Source of the DNA: Auriscalpium vulgare
Taxonomy: Eukaryota; Basidiomycota; Agaricomycetes; Russulales; Auriscalpiaceae
Length of the DNA stretch: 64,000 nt
NCBI GenBank assembly: GCA_019915015.1
Contig: JAHBBC010000002.1
Coordinates: 1,364,001 to 1,428,000 of the forward strand
Direction: 5' to 3'
The position numbers and the translations under genes were made by a program. Positions 31,805-44,787 of the stretch are shown piece by piece. Under the pieces are notes generated by a model that worked only from the letters and a program-made list of their open reading frames with translations, had not been told where the DNA came from and ran no database searches. How positions within the stretch are numbered: the stretch's first letter is position 1; the number at the start of each line of letters is the position of its first letter.

Positions 31805-34800
31805 TCACCACTTCAAGAAACGGTGGTGCTTCTTCCCGCTCTTATCCTTGTCCTTATCCCTCCCCACCGAGTTCACACTGAGCGTACTCCCGCCAAGCGA
31901 AGGTTCTGGGCTCGCACGGCGCACGGGCCGGCTGCTGTGGCTCTGGCTGCCTTTGAGCGGCACCGCGGCGGGGCGCGTGGGCGCCGGCGCGGGGGCGTCG
32001 CGCGTGAAGTACCGCTCATCGTAGTACTGCTGGTACGGGCGTGCGCCGTTGCGTGGCTCGCGCACGCCGTTCGGGAGCGTCCGTGAGCCCGAGCCGCCGA
32101 GCTCGAGCACCTTCAGATCGTCGACGAACTGGCGCGGTGTGAACGTGTGCGTCGAGCCTGCGTGTGTGGTCAGCGCCGGCATCCGGGCAGGTGCAAATAG
32201 CGCACCGATGTAGATGTCCTTGTTCAAGGCGTGGGACAGCTGGTACGCCTCGCGCATCTCCGAGAACGACATCCCGCCCGCAACGAAGACGAGCACGCGC
32301 TGGCGCGTCTCGGACGTCGCTGCGCCGCCGGGTCGTGCGGCGCGGTGCCAGCTCGGCTTTGCACTCCGCAAGGACGTTGTTGGCGTTGGCGTGGGGCGCG
32401 CGGCTGCGGCAGTAGGCTGCGCCTGCGGGTAGTCTTTCACGTATGGGAAAGCTGACTGGTCCAGGCGGTTTGCGATCATGTCCTGTAGTAACTTTGGCCT
32501 CAGCAAAGAGGACCGCGCTGGAGCCGGCGAGAGGACACACCTCGATCACGGTGCGAAGAAGAGGTTTGAACCGCGAGAGCTCATACTCTTCTTCTGAAGA
32601 TTGCCGTTGCTTGATGCGCTTCTTCAGGTCCTTGTCTCCAGGGCCCTGAGCGGCACATGCTGTCAGTGTTAAGAAAATACGATGCAACATATGTGCACGC
32701 GCGTACCCTGCTTATTCTCGCACCTAGATGAACAAGTGCATTCGCAGCGTCCATCTCAGGCATCGACAGGCGCGCATGCTGGTACAATCGCCGCCGATCC
32801 TCATCCGGAACACCTTCTCGATATTGGATGTACAACGCAATGATGCGGACCTTGTTAGAATTTCTGTATCCATGGACAGTTAGTTCTTGAGCGCGTTACC
32901 GATGCTCTGAGAGAGCGTACATAACGTCTCGGCTATCAAGGAGCGGGACCATGTCCTCAACGAGCGTCTTCGGCGTCTTTCCCTCAGCGGTCAAACCTGT
33001 TGAGCAATTCTGCGAGCAAGTGAGCGACCATAAGCATTGAGTGACATCGCAGGCGTACTTGCTCGACAGTCGCCACGACGGGTAGTTTGTCCCGTTCGAA
33101 TATGCTCATACATTCCTGGGCCATGTTCAGGTGCAGCGAGAACTGTCGCACGGAAGTCAGTAGCTGCTTTCGCTAGACTCGGCGTGATCCAACCTTTTCA
33201 CGCTGCTCCTGATATTGAGGCAAACTTGCGAGCATGTCCTTCATGTCGTTTAGAGTGGCTGCGCCCTCACTAATCGCAATCAAGGGTCAATTCTCTTTCC
33301 AAAGCGAGGTCAACCCACCCCTTAAATCCGGCGTTGTCTGTCATGAACTTGTTGAAGTCCAGCATGAGCTTGTCGATGGCTTCGCGCATATGCATGTGTC
33401 TGACTTCCGTCCAGACATTATCGCTATCCGACAATATGGCTGTCTTGTCTTCGAACGCCCCGACGGAGGACTCAAACTTGTATCTGTTCAAAGTTGCATC
33501 ATGATCAGCGCTCAAAAGGCAAAATTCTGCAAGATCGTAGACATACGTATATTTTGTCCCGTCCTCGATGGGAAGAAGATCGTTTGCCATAGCTTGATAA
33601 GTGAATTCGTGTGTAAGAGGCGCTAACACATCCATAGACCGATCCGTGATTATAAGGGTAGAGCGTGGCCGACCATCCTGTTTCTGAATATCCAGATTCC
33701 TCGTCAGCACGCGAAGAAAAAGCCTCAGAGATGGCTTCACTCACAGGGAAATCTGGATTATTCTTCTTATAATCATCCAAGGTGTTCTGCACGAGGAACG
33801 CCAGCACCTTGGACAGGAACTCGGTGTCAGCCGACTCGTACGTCCGCGCCTGCTCGCCGCGGGCGAGATTCGTCCGCCACCGCGAGGCCCCTTCTGCAGG
33901 TGGCGGTGCCGCGCGCGTCGACTCGTGTGGCTTGAGGGGGCCGAGAGGCGGGTGGTGCGCGGGCATGTAGTAGCGGATGTAAGGGAACTCGTTCAGCGTA
34001 ATGCAGACATTTGCAATCTGCAGACGGGGAGATGCGGTGAGCGGTTGAAGCACGGTATGGCCGATGTACTCACAGCCTTGCTGACGAATCGCAGATCCTC
34101 CTCCAGGCGGTCGCGGGCAGCACGGGCAGCGCTATCACGCGAGGGTGGACTAAACATGCTGAAGAAGAGCTCCGGCTGTTTGAGAGAGAATGCTTGCGCC
34201 TCGATGGCTGAGACAAGACGGTCAGGCAATGCATAATACGCGGCAGAACTACACTGCTCACCCCAGATATTGAGGTACAACTCCTTGAGACCCTTAAGGA
34301 AGGGCTCCGCCTGCGACGATGTGATGCGCTCAAAAAGCTGCTCGTCAAGGCCTTTGGTTTATAGTCAGCCACAGGCAACGACGGGCACTCGACCCACCCT
34401 TCACATACCCTCGATGAAGTACAGATGTGCTGCAGCATATTGTTGGCGGCCACCCGAGAAGTCGCGAATGATACGGTCGACGTTGGCGGTGGTGGGCATG
34501 ACCATGTAGATGGCCTCAAAACCAGGCTGCGGATCACGATTGTTCGTGATGGACTCGATCACTGCATGAGGATGTGTGAGGGAGTGTTGGAGTTGCGGCG
34601 ATGAGGCACTACGCACATGTCACGTTCTCCTCCAGAATATCAAACTGTTTCAGGACGGAGTTGAGGAGACTTTGAGAGTGTTCGTCGACGACTAGGATCT
34701 TCCATCGCGATGGAGGGTTGACTTCGCGTATTGCGTCGAGGAACTCTGGAGTATACTGTTAACTGCGGGTGTATGTGAGATGCAGATATAGGCGCACTGT

Positions 34801-34828
34801 TGCGGACGATGGTTACAAGGGACGACAT
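31805..34828 (-). CDS. SEC1: Sec1/Munc18-family protein, exocytic SNARE regulator
   Basis: The first exon (34828-34798) encodes MSSLVTIVRN; exon 2 begins at 34745 and continues KFLDAIREVNPPSRWKILVV then DEHSQSLLNSVLKQFDILEE. Further exons give YMVMPTTANVDRIIRDFSGG, LYLNIWGEQCSSAAYYALPD, LIITDRSMDVLAPLTHEFTY, QAMANDLLP, FKPLLRTVIE and VLVFVAGGMSFSEMREAYQL. These are diagnostic of SM proteins, with the domain-3a TDRS.D...PL.HEFTYQAM region. The C-terminus is a disordered Ser/Lys tail ending GKKHHRFLKW. Sec1 binds syntaxin (Sso-type) SNARE complexes at the plasma membrane and promotes vesicle fusion, mainly at hyphal tips. At least nine short introns interrupt the gene; not every junction was computed. 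Divergent from the carnitine acyltransferase gene. Confidence 0.92.
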
Positions 34829-35622
34829 GACGCACTCCGCGCCTCAAGCCGGAGGCGTCCACGCACGTCTGTAGGTTAAGGATGACTGGTAGTCGCTGTG
34901 GAAGAGTACTGCGGGTGGGCGGCACAGCCTATTGACAGGCAAGTTGTTCTTGACTGCCAAGATCCCGAGGAAGGTAACTCACACTGCGCGTACAACAAAT
35001 GCAGATATACTGCAAAGTAACGGGAAGGCTTTGTGAGGCGAGCGGGGTGGTCGGTGATCAAGTCTCGCGACTGCGACGCCGAAGCAAGCTACTACCGCTT
35101 TCGGCAAGTCCCGAGCGTTGTCGCTGCCGACCACGACGAGCAACCCCTCTGTTCTGCTGCGCAGCTCGTCCACAAAGACCACAAATCGAGCTTGCTTGAC
35201 GAGACTTAATTACGTGTCGGGCAACCCAAATCTATTCAACGGAGTTTGTCGCGCGAGAGTCCAGTCAATTGCCCCGCGAGTGACGGTGAAAGAGTTGCGT
35301 CCGTCAATTGACCTTCGCTCCTTCACACATCTTCTCAAGTCTTCTCCGGCTGCATATCCTTCTTTCCCTGCTGTTGCTCTCGACTGACTGGCTGATTGGT
35401 GACCTCCACAGGCATCTCGTCGTCGCCCGCAGCGTCCGGCTAGATTAGATAACGACCGGGACGGGCAGAAAATCAGGTGCCATCGCTGCCATCGCCCCCG
35501 CACTTGAACCCCGCACACGCCGAGACACGCCGGTGCTCGCTATAAAGCCAACCCGCCCGGCTACGACGCGGCATCGTCCTCCAAATATCTCCTTGATTCG
35601 TTTATATGGCTTGTTCGCCCTG
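34829..35622. other. Intergenic region between divergent genes
   Basis: Promoters of SEC1 (-) and the acyltransferase (+). No internal gene recognised; a tatatgg near 35604 lies close to the acyltransferase start. Confidence 0.5.
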
Positions 35623-37824
35623 ATGCCGACCATACGCACCCCTCTGCGTCGTCTCCAGCTCACCCGCCGCCACATGTCGAACGTCGTCCTCCCACCTGCA
35701 CCACGCCCGAGCGCGTGGAAGACCTTCGCGCCCACGCCGCCAATTACCACCTCGTCTACGTCGACTTCCTCGCGCCAGACGTCCTTACCACGCCTCCCGG
35801 TTCCAGCACTTTCCAAAACCCTCGAAAAGCTCAAAGCTAGTCTCGTTCCCCTTGCGCGAGATGCAACCGAACTCGCAGCCGCCCACAGCAAGGTCGATGC
35901 GTTCGGGAATGATATCGGACCGGAACTGCAAAAGCGGTTAGAGACACATGCAGAGGGGAAAGAGCATTGGCTCGAAGAGTGGTGGGATGGCGTATACCTC
36001 GGATACCGCGACTCGGTATGTCTAGCCTTCCGCATCACCCCCTCCGCATTCACATGCCTTTCCCACAGGTTGTAGTGAACGTATCGTATTACTGTGCGTG
36101 TCTATCCCGTTCTAACTGCAACCAATGCTGACCGGCACGCAGACGGTTTCGAGGACGCTCCCGCAAACTTCCCCAAGACCACCGCCCACCGCGCGGCCTC
36201 GCTCACCCGCGCCGCACTGTTCTTCCGTGAGGAATTGCAGAGTGGCCGCTACCCAGTCGAGGGCACCAAAGATGGACCATTCTGCATGGACACCTTCCGC
36301 TGGATGTTTGACTGCGCGCGGGTTCCCGGAACAGAGGGCCTAGACTGGAGCGTGTCTTACGCGAATATGGATGCCGCTGCCGGACATGTCATTGTGGTAC
36401 GCAACGGGCGGTTCTGGCGCCTCGACGCTATCCAGGACGGCCGCATCCTGAGCACCGCCGAGCTCGAGAAGTGAGTGAGACCCCGATTTGGCATAGGCGC
36501 ACCGATTGACTGTCATGTATCCCCAGCCAACTCGCGCATATTCTCGCAAACTCATCAGAGTCACACCCTGGCGTCGGCATCCTGACCGCATCCAACCGCG
36601 ACGTCTGGGCGGCGGACTACACGCACCTCACTGCGGACCCTGCAAACGCGTCCATCCTGCGCGATATCCACTCCGCCGCATTCGTGCTTGCGCTCGACTC
36701 GAGCGCGCCCGAAGACATGCTTGAACACTCGCGCTTCCTCTGGCATGGACAGAACGGTGCGACTCTCGGTCTGCGCGACCGCTGGGTGGACAAGCCGATC
36801 AACCTGATCGTATTCGACAACGGCAAGGCGGGCCTCATGGGCGAGCACTCCGTCATGGACGGCACGCCCGTCGTGTCATTCGCCGACTGGGTTCTCGCAC
36901 GCATCGCGGAACCGGCGTTCGACCACGGCACCGCGCCGCTACTCGCGTCCGCCGCCACGCCGACCCCGCTCGACTTCCGCGTCGACGACACGACAACGCG
37001 AGCCATCAGCGCGGCGTCCGCCGCCGCCCGCGCTCTGATCGACTCCCAGGCGATGGGCATCCACAAGACCGCGTACGGGAAGCGCGCGATCAAGATATTT
37101 GGCGTGTCCCCGGACTCGTGGGCGCAGCTCATCGTGCAGCTCGCGTACGCGCGCCTCACCGGCGGCGCGACGGCCGCGACGTACGAGGCTGCGACGACGC
37201 GCCGCTTCCTCAAGGGCCGCACGGAGGCGATCCGCGTCGCGACGTCCGCGAGCGCCGCATGGGTCCGCGCCATGCTCGACGCGGCGGCCACGCCGGAGGA
37301 GCGGCGCACGCTGTTCCGCGAGGCGGTGAAGGTGCATGTGGAGAGTGCGAAGGCCGCAGGCCGCGGGGAGGGCGTCGACCGGCATTTGCTTGGGCTCAAG
37401 AAGGTGCTAAAGGAGGGCGAGGAGATGCCGGCAGTGTTTGAGGACCCGCTGGTGCAGCGCTCGAGCTACTGGGTGCTGAGCACTTCGGCGGTGTTCTCGA
37501 AGCGCTTCGGCCCGTATGGGTGGGGAGAGGTGCGTGGCGCTTACTCTTCGCAGACTGAGGTGCTGATTGTGATCGTCACATTGCAGGTCGTGCCCGAGGG
37601 CTATGGCGTCGCCTACATGACGGGCTTCGACGGTACGTCTGACCCCATTTTGTGTTGTGTACGGTTCTGACTGAACATGGGACGCAGACTATCTCCAGTA
37701 TACCATCACGTCGCGCGCGGAGACGCCGAATGCGAGTTTCGTGAAGGAAATAGAGAACGCGGCAAAAGAGCTGTACCAGTTGTTCAGCTCGGAGCATGGT
37801 GCTGATAGCAAGTCAAAGCTATGA
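35623..37824 (+). CDS. CAT2: Carnitine O-acyltransferase with mitochondrial and peroxisomal targeting signals
   Basis: Exons: 35623-36015, 36069-36093, 36143-36470, 36527-37529, 37587-37632, 37688-37824. The N-terminus MPTIRTPLRRLQLTRRHMSN is a good mitochondrial presequence. The choline/carnitine acyltransferase fold is clear: LPRLPVPALSKTLEKLKASL, EEWWDGVYLGYRD, DTFRWMFDCARVPG, the catalytic His in LMGEHSVMDGTPVV, and FGPYGWGEVVPEGYGVAYMT. The protein ends ADSKSKL: the terminal SKL is a consensus PTS1 signal. Yeast Cat2 is likewise sent to both mitochondria and peroxisomes. It transfers acetyl (or short-chain acyl) groups between CoA and carnitine, moving acetyl units out of peroxisomes during growth on fatty acids or acetate. 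The 25-nt second exon is unusually small. Convergent with TFIP11. Confidence 0.95.
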
Positions 37825-38131
37825 ACGTCGCTCTTTTCTTAGTTTGAACGTAGACCAGGGGTAAATGTTGTATTTGTGCATTCTGCGTATGTCGCTTTAA
37901 AAATTGTGCCAAGGACCGCGACATTCATTTGGACGGGGTCCTTTTGGAAAGGTGCGGGCGAGTGCATGAAGTGTTTTGGGTGCGCTTGCAACTTCTACAA
38001 GTGGCACCGAAGTTTTTCTTCAGTAGATAGTCACCCATTCCGTGTACCACGCGCAGTGGCGCCCTGGCCATCACTCAGCGACCTCAATCCACAAATCCCA
38101 TCGCCGGACTCCGAGTTGACAACTTGGCTAA

Positions 38132-41100
38132 CTACACCTTCGTAGCCCTCAGCACCATATTCTCCAAACTGACTGCCCTGAAATCCCCCTCCGCATCCGG
38201 CGCCCACACCGCATCGTCCAGGATATACACTAACAGGCCGCCCTTCCCATCTGCCGTCGTTGACACACGGTACAGCGGCATCCTGGATTTCTCATGCGCA
38301 CGCCCCGTCGGGACGAACATTAAATTGTGCGTTGCAGCGAACTCCTCGACGAGCGCGCGGAACGTGATTTCCTGCACGCGCGCGGGCGGCTTCTTCGCGG
38401 GCGGCTGCGCGGCTACGGGCGGGGGCGTCGCGCCGGGGCGGGGGTACTCCGGTTTCGGGAGCTTGGCGGGGGCTTCGGGCCCGAGCTCGATGGCGGTGTT
38501 CATGAGCTGCAGGCCGCGCGTGAAGCCCTCCTCGATCGCAGGCAGGCGCTGTACGCGCGCGGGGAACACGCCCTTCCAGAACGCATACCACTGCGCGACC
38601 TCGTCGAAGCTCGGGCGCGGCTGCACGAGCCACACGTGCAGCACGGCGAGCCATTTGGGGAAGAACTCGGTCGCGATGAGCTGTGCGAGGACCGACTCGC
38701 GCAGGAGGTCGGCCCACGCTAGCACGTGCTCGATTGGTACCATGTCCTGCTGCCGCGGGTTGACGCGGAACTCGTCGCGCAGCGTTGCGCCGAGCTTCGG
38801 AACGATGTATTTAAGCAGCATCGTGTCCCACTCGCCCACGTCGAAGACCTGCCGCCACGCGGACAGGCCTGCGGGGACGCCATCTGCGACAGCCCATGCG
38901 CGGAGCATGCTCTTGAGTTTGCGCCGCGCGTCGCCGAGGAGCTCTTCGAGCCGCAAGCCGACATGCGGCAGCCACGGAAACACAAGCGCCTGTAGGGGCA
39001 CGTCTGCGCGGGTCGGGCTCCAGTCAGCTACGGCTTTCTGGACCTTCGGCAGGATGAGCTGGTCGAGGAAATTGTCGCGGATGAAGGGCGGTAGGAATGT
39101 AGACCACGCCTCATATAGACGGACGGCAGGCTGCGAATCCCGGGCATCCCAGTCGTTGTTGATAGAGGATCGGACTTTGGGAAGCCATGCGTTCCACAGC
39201 AGGCTTTCGAAAGGCGTCATAGGTACGTCCACTACTGGTGCGTGAACTGCCGACCCTCGAGAGCCGTACAGGTCAACTTGGGAGCTTGAAGGCTGTTCTT
39301 GGTGCTCTGCTAGCTTCAAGGCGCGCCGCCAAAGTCGGAATGTTGATAAAAGCTTATCTGGCTCCTGCATAGGGTCCCATTGGGACAGCATGCGACGAAC
39401 CTGTAGCATCCAGTCATCAGCGCTAGTTAAATCGGAGTATTAGTGAATAGCTTACGATGGGTGCGATAGCAGCGACGACCAGCTCGTCTAGCCTATACCG
39501 ATCGAATTCTTGGGGAAACTCAGACAGCAACCGTGCAAAGAAAGGCGAGAAAGGATCCAACGAGGTCTCATACAGCGAGGACATTTCTTTCGCCTGAGTA
39601 TGGATGTCGTCGACGACCAGATGGACCTGTTGCAATCGTGTTATCACTATGAGGCTGATCAGCGCGTGTACTCGCGATAGCGTCTAATAAGTGAAATGGC
39701 GTACATTCTGCCTCGTCTGCGACCTTCTTCTTCAAGCGGGTATCTTCATCTTGGATAGCCTTCCGGCGCTTCTGGATTTCCTTAGCCTCTCGCGCCAGGC
39801 CATCGAGGTCGCTCGTGGCAGTTTCTGTGAGAAGACGCAGATTGTGCCGTACTTCAGGGATGCGCGTGGGGTCTGTCGAGGGTGTCCACGAAGCCGTGGC
39901 GACATCGGCGAGGGATGAAACCTCGCGCGGCTGAGAAAAAGTCGTCAGTACCGAGGCTACGAATATACAAACATGCTACGCACCGTCGCTCCCGTTGCGT
40001 CAATGATGATCCCGATGCCAGACGGCCCTGCTGGCTCTTCATCGGCGTCCGCGACTATCTGTTCATACGTCTTGTGCTCAACCTTCGTCTTCACCTTCCT
40101 TGGCTTCTTCCACACATCGGACCTGCTCGGCCCCTTCGCCTTTTCCTTCCCCTTGCCAGCTACCTTTTTGCGCCCCGACTCACCCTCGTCGTCGCTGACT
40201 GATTCGCCCCTTCTCCGCGCCTCCGCCTTTGCCTGTGCGGTCCGCTCCGTGAATCCCTTGAACGCGATACCCATGTTCTTAGGCCGCAACTTCGTCTCTA
40301 CCGGCGTGACAATGCCCTCGCCTGCGGAACCGAGTCCAGTGCCCGCCTGCCAGCCCATCTTCTCGAGCATGCGCGCGCCAAAGGAGCCCTGAAGCTTGCT
40401 GAAGTGCTTCTGCTCGTCACGCGAGAGTGGTGTCGCGGAGCGCGGGGCGCTGGAGGGCCCAGCCTCGCTGCGGACGAACGCCCGCTGTGCGCGCGCGGCG
40501 CCGAAAGCAGAGGGCATGCCGGATGGCGGGGGAGACGGGGCAGGGGAGGGTGGGATGGAGACAGCGGCGGGGCGAGACGAACCTATGCCACTTCTTGTGA
40601 AGCCGGAGAACGAGTCTGGGGGCTGTGACTTGGATGCCCCGAGACCCAGTCCTCCGAAGCGCGGCCGTTCGTCCTCCTCCATGTCCTTGTCATCGTCTCG
40701 CACACGAGGCGAGGGTGGTTTCGATGGATCTGCATCGCCCATATCGTCATCGTCGTCTGCGTCTTCATCCTCAGCCACTTCCTCCTCCTCCGCAGCGTCC
40801 GAGTCAGCGTCGGCATCCGCGCCGTCTTCCTCGAGGTCCTCCTCGACGCGTGCAGCCTCCGTTTTGGCCTTCTGCGTAGACACAAAAGACGGAGCCTTGG
40901 CCCAGTCGCTGCGCTTGACAGGCTTGGTCGGCTTCTTCTTGCGAAACCCTTCGTCTTCACTGTCGTCCGCAAAGACGCCGTAGATCGCGTCCTCTGCGCC
41001 GTTTGTGCGCCGCCGTTTGCGTCCGTATGGGTCGTCATGAAGAGCACGCTCCTCTCGTGCGTCAGGGTCCGCGATGTCGGCCTCGTCTTCGTCCGATCCA

Positions 41101-41150
41101 CCAGAAGAGTCTGATATGCCGTCCTCCATGAAACCGCGTTTGCGCGCCAT
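38132..41150 (-). CDS. TFIP11/Ntr1 (Spp382)-type G-patch spliceosome-disassembly factor
   Basis: Starts MARKRGFMEDGISDSSGGSD. The long first exon carries an acidic, low-complexity N-terminus, the G-patch (FGARMLEKMGWQAGTGLGSA, GEGIVTPVETKLRPKNMGIA), then a Lys-rich linker. Later exons give the GCFC/Ntr1 region: AKEIQKRRKAIQDEDTRLKK, VHLVVDDIHTQAKEMSSLYE, DPFSPFFARLLSEFPQEFDR, FESLLWNAWLPKVRSSINND, FLPPFIRDNFLDQLILPKVQ and WLPHVGLRLEELLGDARRKL. It ends LENMVLRATKV. TFIP11/Ntr1 activates the DEAH helicase Prp43/DHX15 through its G-patch and releases the intron-lariat spliceosome. At roughly 860 residues it has the expected length. Introns fall near 39977, 39700, 39630 and 39420. Divergent from the DUF6534-type gene with about 340 bp between. 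Confidence 0.92.
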
Positions 41151-41492
41151 GTGCAACAAGAGGAACTGCGCACGAAGTAGTAGACGGTGAGGCGAGGTCG
41201 ACAGCCAAGCTGTGCGTAGTCGAGTGTAGATGGTACCGAAAGACTGGTAGGACTCGGAGGGCGTCGCGGGGTGGTCTGAGAGTCTAGTACCGTCACGACC
41301 AGACTAAATCGCTGAGCGGGGCGCCGGGTAGAAGGACTATGTATGTATAGTGTAAGCACGTAACCGGCTGCGGTATACATAGTACATCCGTGCAAATACG
41401 GACCCACATTGCTCAAGTACTTACCACCCAATTGCAAGCACGGCGCCCACGCTCTCGTTTCCCTTCCACCGACCCCATGCTGTCCGCCGTCC
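41151..41492. promoter_or_regulatory. Bidirectional promoter region between TFIP11 and the DUF6534-type gene
   Basis: 342 bp between divergent start codons at 41150 (-) and 41493 (+). No gene lies inside. Use in both directions is inferred from the spacing. Confidence 0.45.
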
Positions 41493-43597
41493 ATGCCAGC
41501 ACCCTCCGCCCCCGACCTCGCCTCTGATCGACTACCGCCAGGCGTGTTCACAGATGTGGGCGCCCTACTCATCGGCGCCGTGCTGTCTTCGTCGTGCGTT
41601 GTGCGAAACCCTACTTGGCGCGTTCGAACTGACGGCCGCGTGCGCGCGGGTTGGCAGGCTTGCGGGCGTGACGGCTTATCAGGCTGTAGCCTATCTTACG
41701 CTTTTTCCTAACGATGGGCTGGATCCGAAGTTATGGGTGCGTCGTATCTTGATTTTACGCTAAACAGCCTGTTTATATTGTTTTTGCGTCTCTTTTTTCG
41801 CAGGTGATATTCATATGGTGCGCACTTAGTAACGTTTTCTGCCCTCGTCATTGCCAACCTGAACCCCCAGGCTCTTCGACTTCCTGTCTGCCGTCTTCAA
41901 CTCCGCAATGGTGTATATCTACTTTGTCAACCACCAAGACGATCCATTTTTTATCGCATTCACAATATGGTGCGTTAGCATTTTTGACAGCACGGGATGG
42001 CTGTCTGAGGAAGCGATTTTGGGTCGTCCGACAGGGCGTGGGACGTATGCTCGTTCTTTCCCTTTGCTAGACCGTGCGCTCAAGTTTATCTTATTTAGGC
42101 TGGTACCATAGCAATGGTCGGGACCTTCTCTGCTGCGCCAATTACTCCAAGTTCACAATTTTCTCTCTGTGCAGGGTCTGAGTATCTTATTCGTGCAACT
42201 GTCAGCCCGTTTCTCGTATACCCACGAAGTCTCTCCTGATCGCGAACATACACAGATTCTTCATCGTCCGTCTCTGGCGATGTACGCAACTCCCATCTTC
42301 GTGCAATTGATCTCTAGTTGATGACAGCGCGTCTTTATAACTCATATCCCCAGTGCGCCAAATTGTATACCCTCAATCCAGACGCCTTAATCTCGCTATT
42401 TGTATCACATTCGTGCGTGCCACTTTATCATGCCCCCGCGAGCCTTGATTGTGACAGGATATTGGATAGAGTGCTCTCGCAGTGTACACAGAGGCTTCTG
42501 GTTTAAGTGAGTCGCCTTTCCTCAGGAAGCACCGTTCACCAGATCAATGACGAATTTTCCGTATAGTCCTCGCAATTTGGGAGTGAGTGGACAGAGCGAC
42601 AGGAGACTGTCATGCCACTGATTCAAACCTCCACCACGCAGCCTCAGCCACACCGTCGAGCCCGAATCTGTGCGTTTTCTCTGCAACTCTGTTTATCACA
42701 TGCGTCTCACGCAGAATCATCAGCGCATTACGCCATTATTCAACAGCAACATCGGCACTGAGACAGCGCTCGACATTCTCATCACTGCCATGCTCATCCA
42801 TATATTGCACCAGCATCGAAACGAATTTGCGCCGAGGTACATCTCAGTGCCACAGTTCCATCGGACGCCGCCACTGATGGGCGCTTGGTGGTTGACAGGA
42901 AGAGCCCCTTCGCGCAGCTCATGGTCTTCTTTCTGACACGCGGCTGTGTCATTGCGTGAGTGCTGCCGTTAACTCTACGCGAGTTTGTCTGATGCATGCA
43001 TGCCCAGTGTTTACCAAATCATTCTCCTCGTTGTGGTACGTTAGCCGTCGCGCGCGCGCCGCCACTTTGTACAGCGCTCATCGAAATTTAGCCACATCTT
43101 GTTGGCGCCAGCTACGCATGGGTTCCATTGCTCTTCTGCTTGAGTCGAGGTGCGGCGCCCCTCTACTGCGTCTCTCTGATCTACTTGACGATCTATCTGC
43201 GCAGTCTACGCCAACTCGGCGATTATGACGCTGAACAACCGTCGGAGGCCCAACGCCGACGCCCTATCCATCGACGGGCGGTCTTCGTTTCACATCACCC
43301 TGCCGACCTTCCACTTGACGTCGGACGAACTCCCACCAGTGCGTCCCTTTCTCCTCCTTCGTCCTTTCACTTAACACACACGTCACATAGGACACCCCCG
43401 GCCTGCACTCGCAGACCAATTCCTCCGTTGGCGTCCATACGCAGGACGCCGGGTCTGGCTCCAATTCCGGCGGCTCGAGCTCGCTAGCAAAGCCGCCAGA
43501 AGGCATCTTCATCGACATGGACGCAGAGAGGGACGGGGCTCGGGCGTTCCTCAACTCCCCGACTCCGCTGGGGAAAGGTCGTCAGGTGGTGCTGTGA
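41493..43597 (+). CDS. Seven-TM-like fungal membrane protein, DUF6534 type
   Basis: Exon 1 starts MPAPSAPDLASDRLPPGVFT and enters TM1 (DVGALLIGAVLSS). Splicing at gtgcga near 41602 to the acceptor before 41689 keeps the frame into VAYLTLFPNDGLDPKLW. Later segments are FIWLFDFLSAVFNSAMVYIY with FVNHQDDPFF, IGTETALDILITAMLIHILH, VVDRKSPFAQLMVFFLTRGC and VYQIILLVV. Towards the end HLVGASYAWVPLLFCLSR joins VYANSAIMTLNNRRRPN. The tail SSFHITLPTFHLTSDELPP is hydrophilic and the stop is at 43597. The order (GALLIG...FPND...FNSAMVYIYFVNH...TETALDILI...VYANS..TLN.R) matches the large Agaricomycete DUF6534 family, whose role is unknown. Exons between 42110 and 42720 are not resolved and a defect there cannot be excluded. 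Confidence 0.7.
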
Positions 43598-43865
43598 AGG
43601 AGATGATGTGGTGTAATCACATATGTACATTTAGCACTTTCGCAGGTACTCACAACTCGTAGAGGAGACCCAGTCATCTCCACGTCCCCCCTTGACGCGC
43701 TAGACCGTATGGACCCCATGGCCGGGTGAAGCGCGCCAAGCGCATCGCGTCGCAGAAGTTACGTCGTTCTTCAAGACCGGTGTGTGCATCGGCCGAAGAT
43801 TCGTCTGGGTCGTCAAGAGATTGCTATTGGAGTCATGCTATACATATATATGATAAAATAAGCCA

Positions 43866-44600
43866 GCCCCTTTGCGCCAGAAGACAGGTTCTGCGTCGGT
43901 CTACGGCCAGCATACAACCTCCGGTGCAGGCGCGATCTGCAGCTTCACAAGGTTCGGGTGTGCCTGGCGAAACTCCAGTTCATCCCCCTCCGAGTCAAAC
44001 CAAATCCCCTCCCACGGGACCTCCAGTAGCAGCGGCATATCCTGCACATAATCCGGCAGCCATAGCGAGGGGACTTGAGACGAGAGCTGCTCCGGCACGC
44101 GGACCTCGAGCACAGTCAAGGCATCCAGGCCATGCAAGATGTTACACCACAAGTTGCCCCAGAACGAGGCGTATTCCATGTACCAGTCCCTCGTGAGATA
44201 CTGGGTGAGGCGCTGTCCTCCGAATGGAGCGGTACAAGGTTGTTAAGGGTGAGGGACAGGAGGTGAGGGGCGCGGTACATGCTAAGGGCGGCGAGGAGCT
44301 TGTGGTAGAGCTTCGCAGGCTTCTCGATCTCGCGGCGGCGCTGCTCACCTGTGAGCGACAGGTAGTGCGGGGGCGACGAGTTGCGCGTGAGGCGCACAGA
44401 GCGCAGCGCGGGCAGCTTGTGCAATTCGCAGCAGGCCGCGAAGAGGTTCACCCGCACAAGGAAGCCGTGCGACGCACGGACCAGCCTGAAAGAGCTCTTC
44501 GGGGTCTTTATAACAACGACCGAGCGAAATGCGTGCGGAGTGGGGAGGGTGCAGAACGTCTGGCTGACTAGACGCTGAGGCCTGAAGAAGGTCGCGGGGC
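43866..44600 (-). pseudogene. Broken paralogue of the F-box-like gene at 54345-55478
   Basis: On the minus strand, HAFRSVVVIKTPKSSF (near 44530) is followed by HGFLVRVNLF, then LHKLPALRSVRLTRNSSPPH, LTGEQRRREIEKPAKLYHKL and LLSLTLNNLVPLHSED. A frame change follows to YASFWGNLWCNIL, LDALTVLEVRVPEQLSSQVP and LLLEVPWEGIWFDSEGDELE. Relative to the intact gene, about 60 codons are missing after KSSF, roughly 35 are missing before EYASFW, and the frame shifts between 44170 and 44240. The F-box itself is absent. This reads as a truncated, inactivated duplicate; a rearranged gene with extra introns is a less likely reading. Confidence 0.6.
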
Positions 44601-44787
44601 AAGACTTCGAGTACTAACGAGCAGCTGGAATACGAGCCGGGGGAGATAAAGCGGATGATGCCATCCTGTGTATCGAATTTCGCACAGACATCGTACTGTA
44701 GGTCGTCGAGGGGTAGAGGAGAGAGCACTTGGTGCCAGTAAGAAAAATTAATCAGAAATCTGACCTGCATAAGGATGCAAAATACAA

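Noticed and set aside
36617..37399. 260-codon antisense frame inside the carnitine acyltransferase
   Set aside because: It is a shadow of the GC-rich third positions of a gene that is well supported on the plus strand.
38124..39245. 373-codon plus-strand frame opposite TFIP11
   Set aside because: The minus strand encodes the conserved Ntr1/GCFC region here; the plus frame is Ser/Arg/Thr-rich noise.
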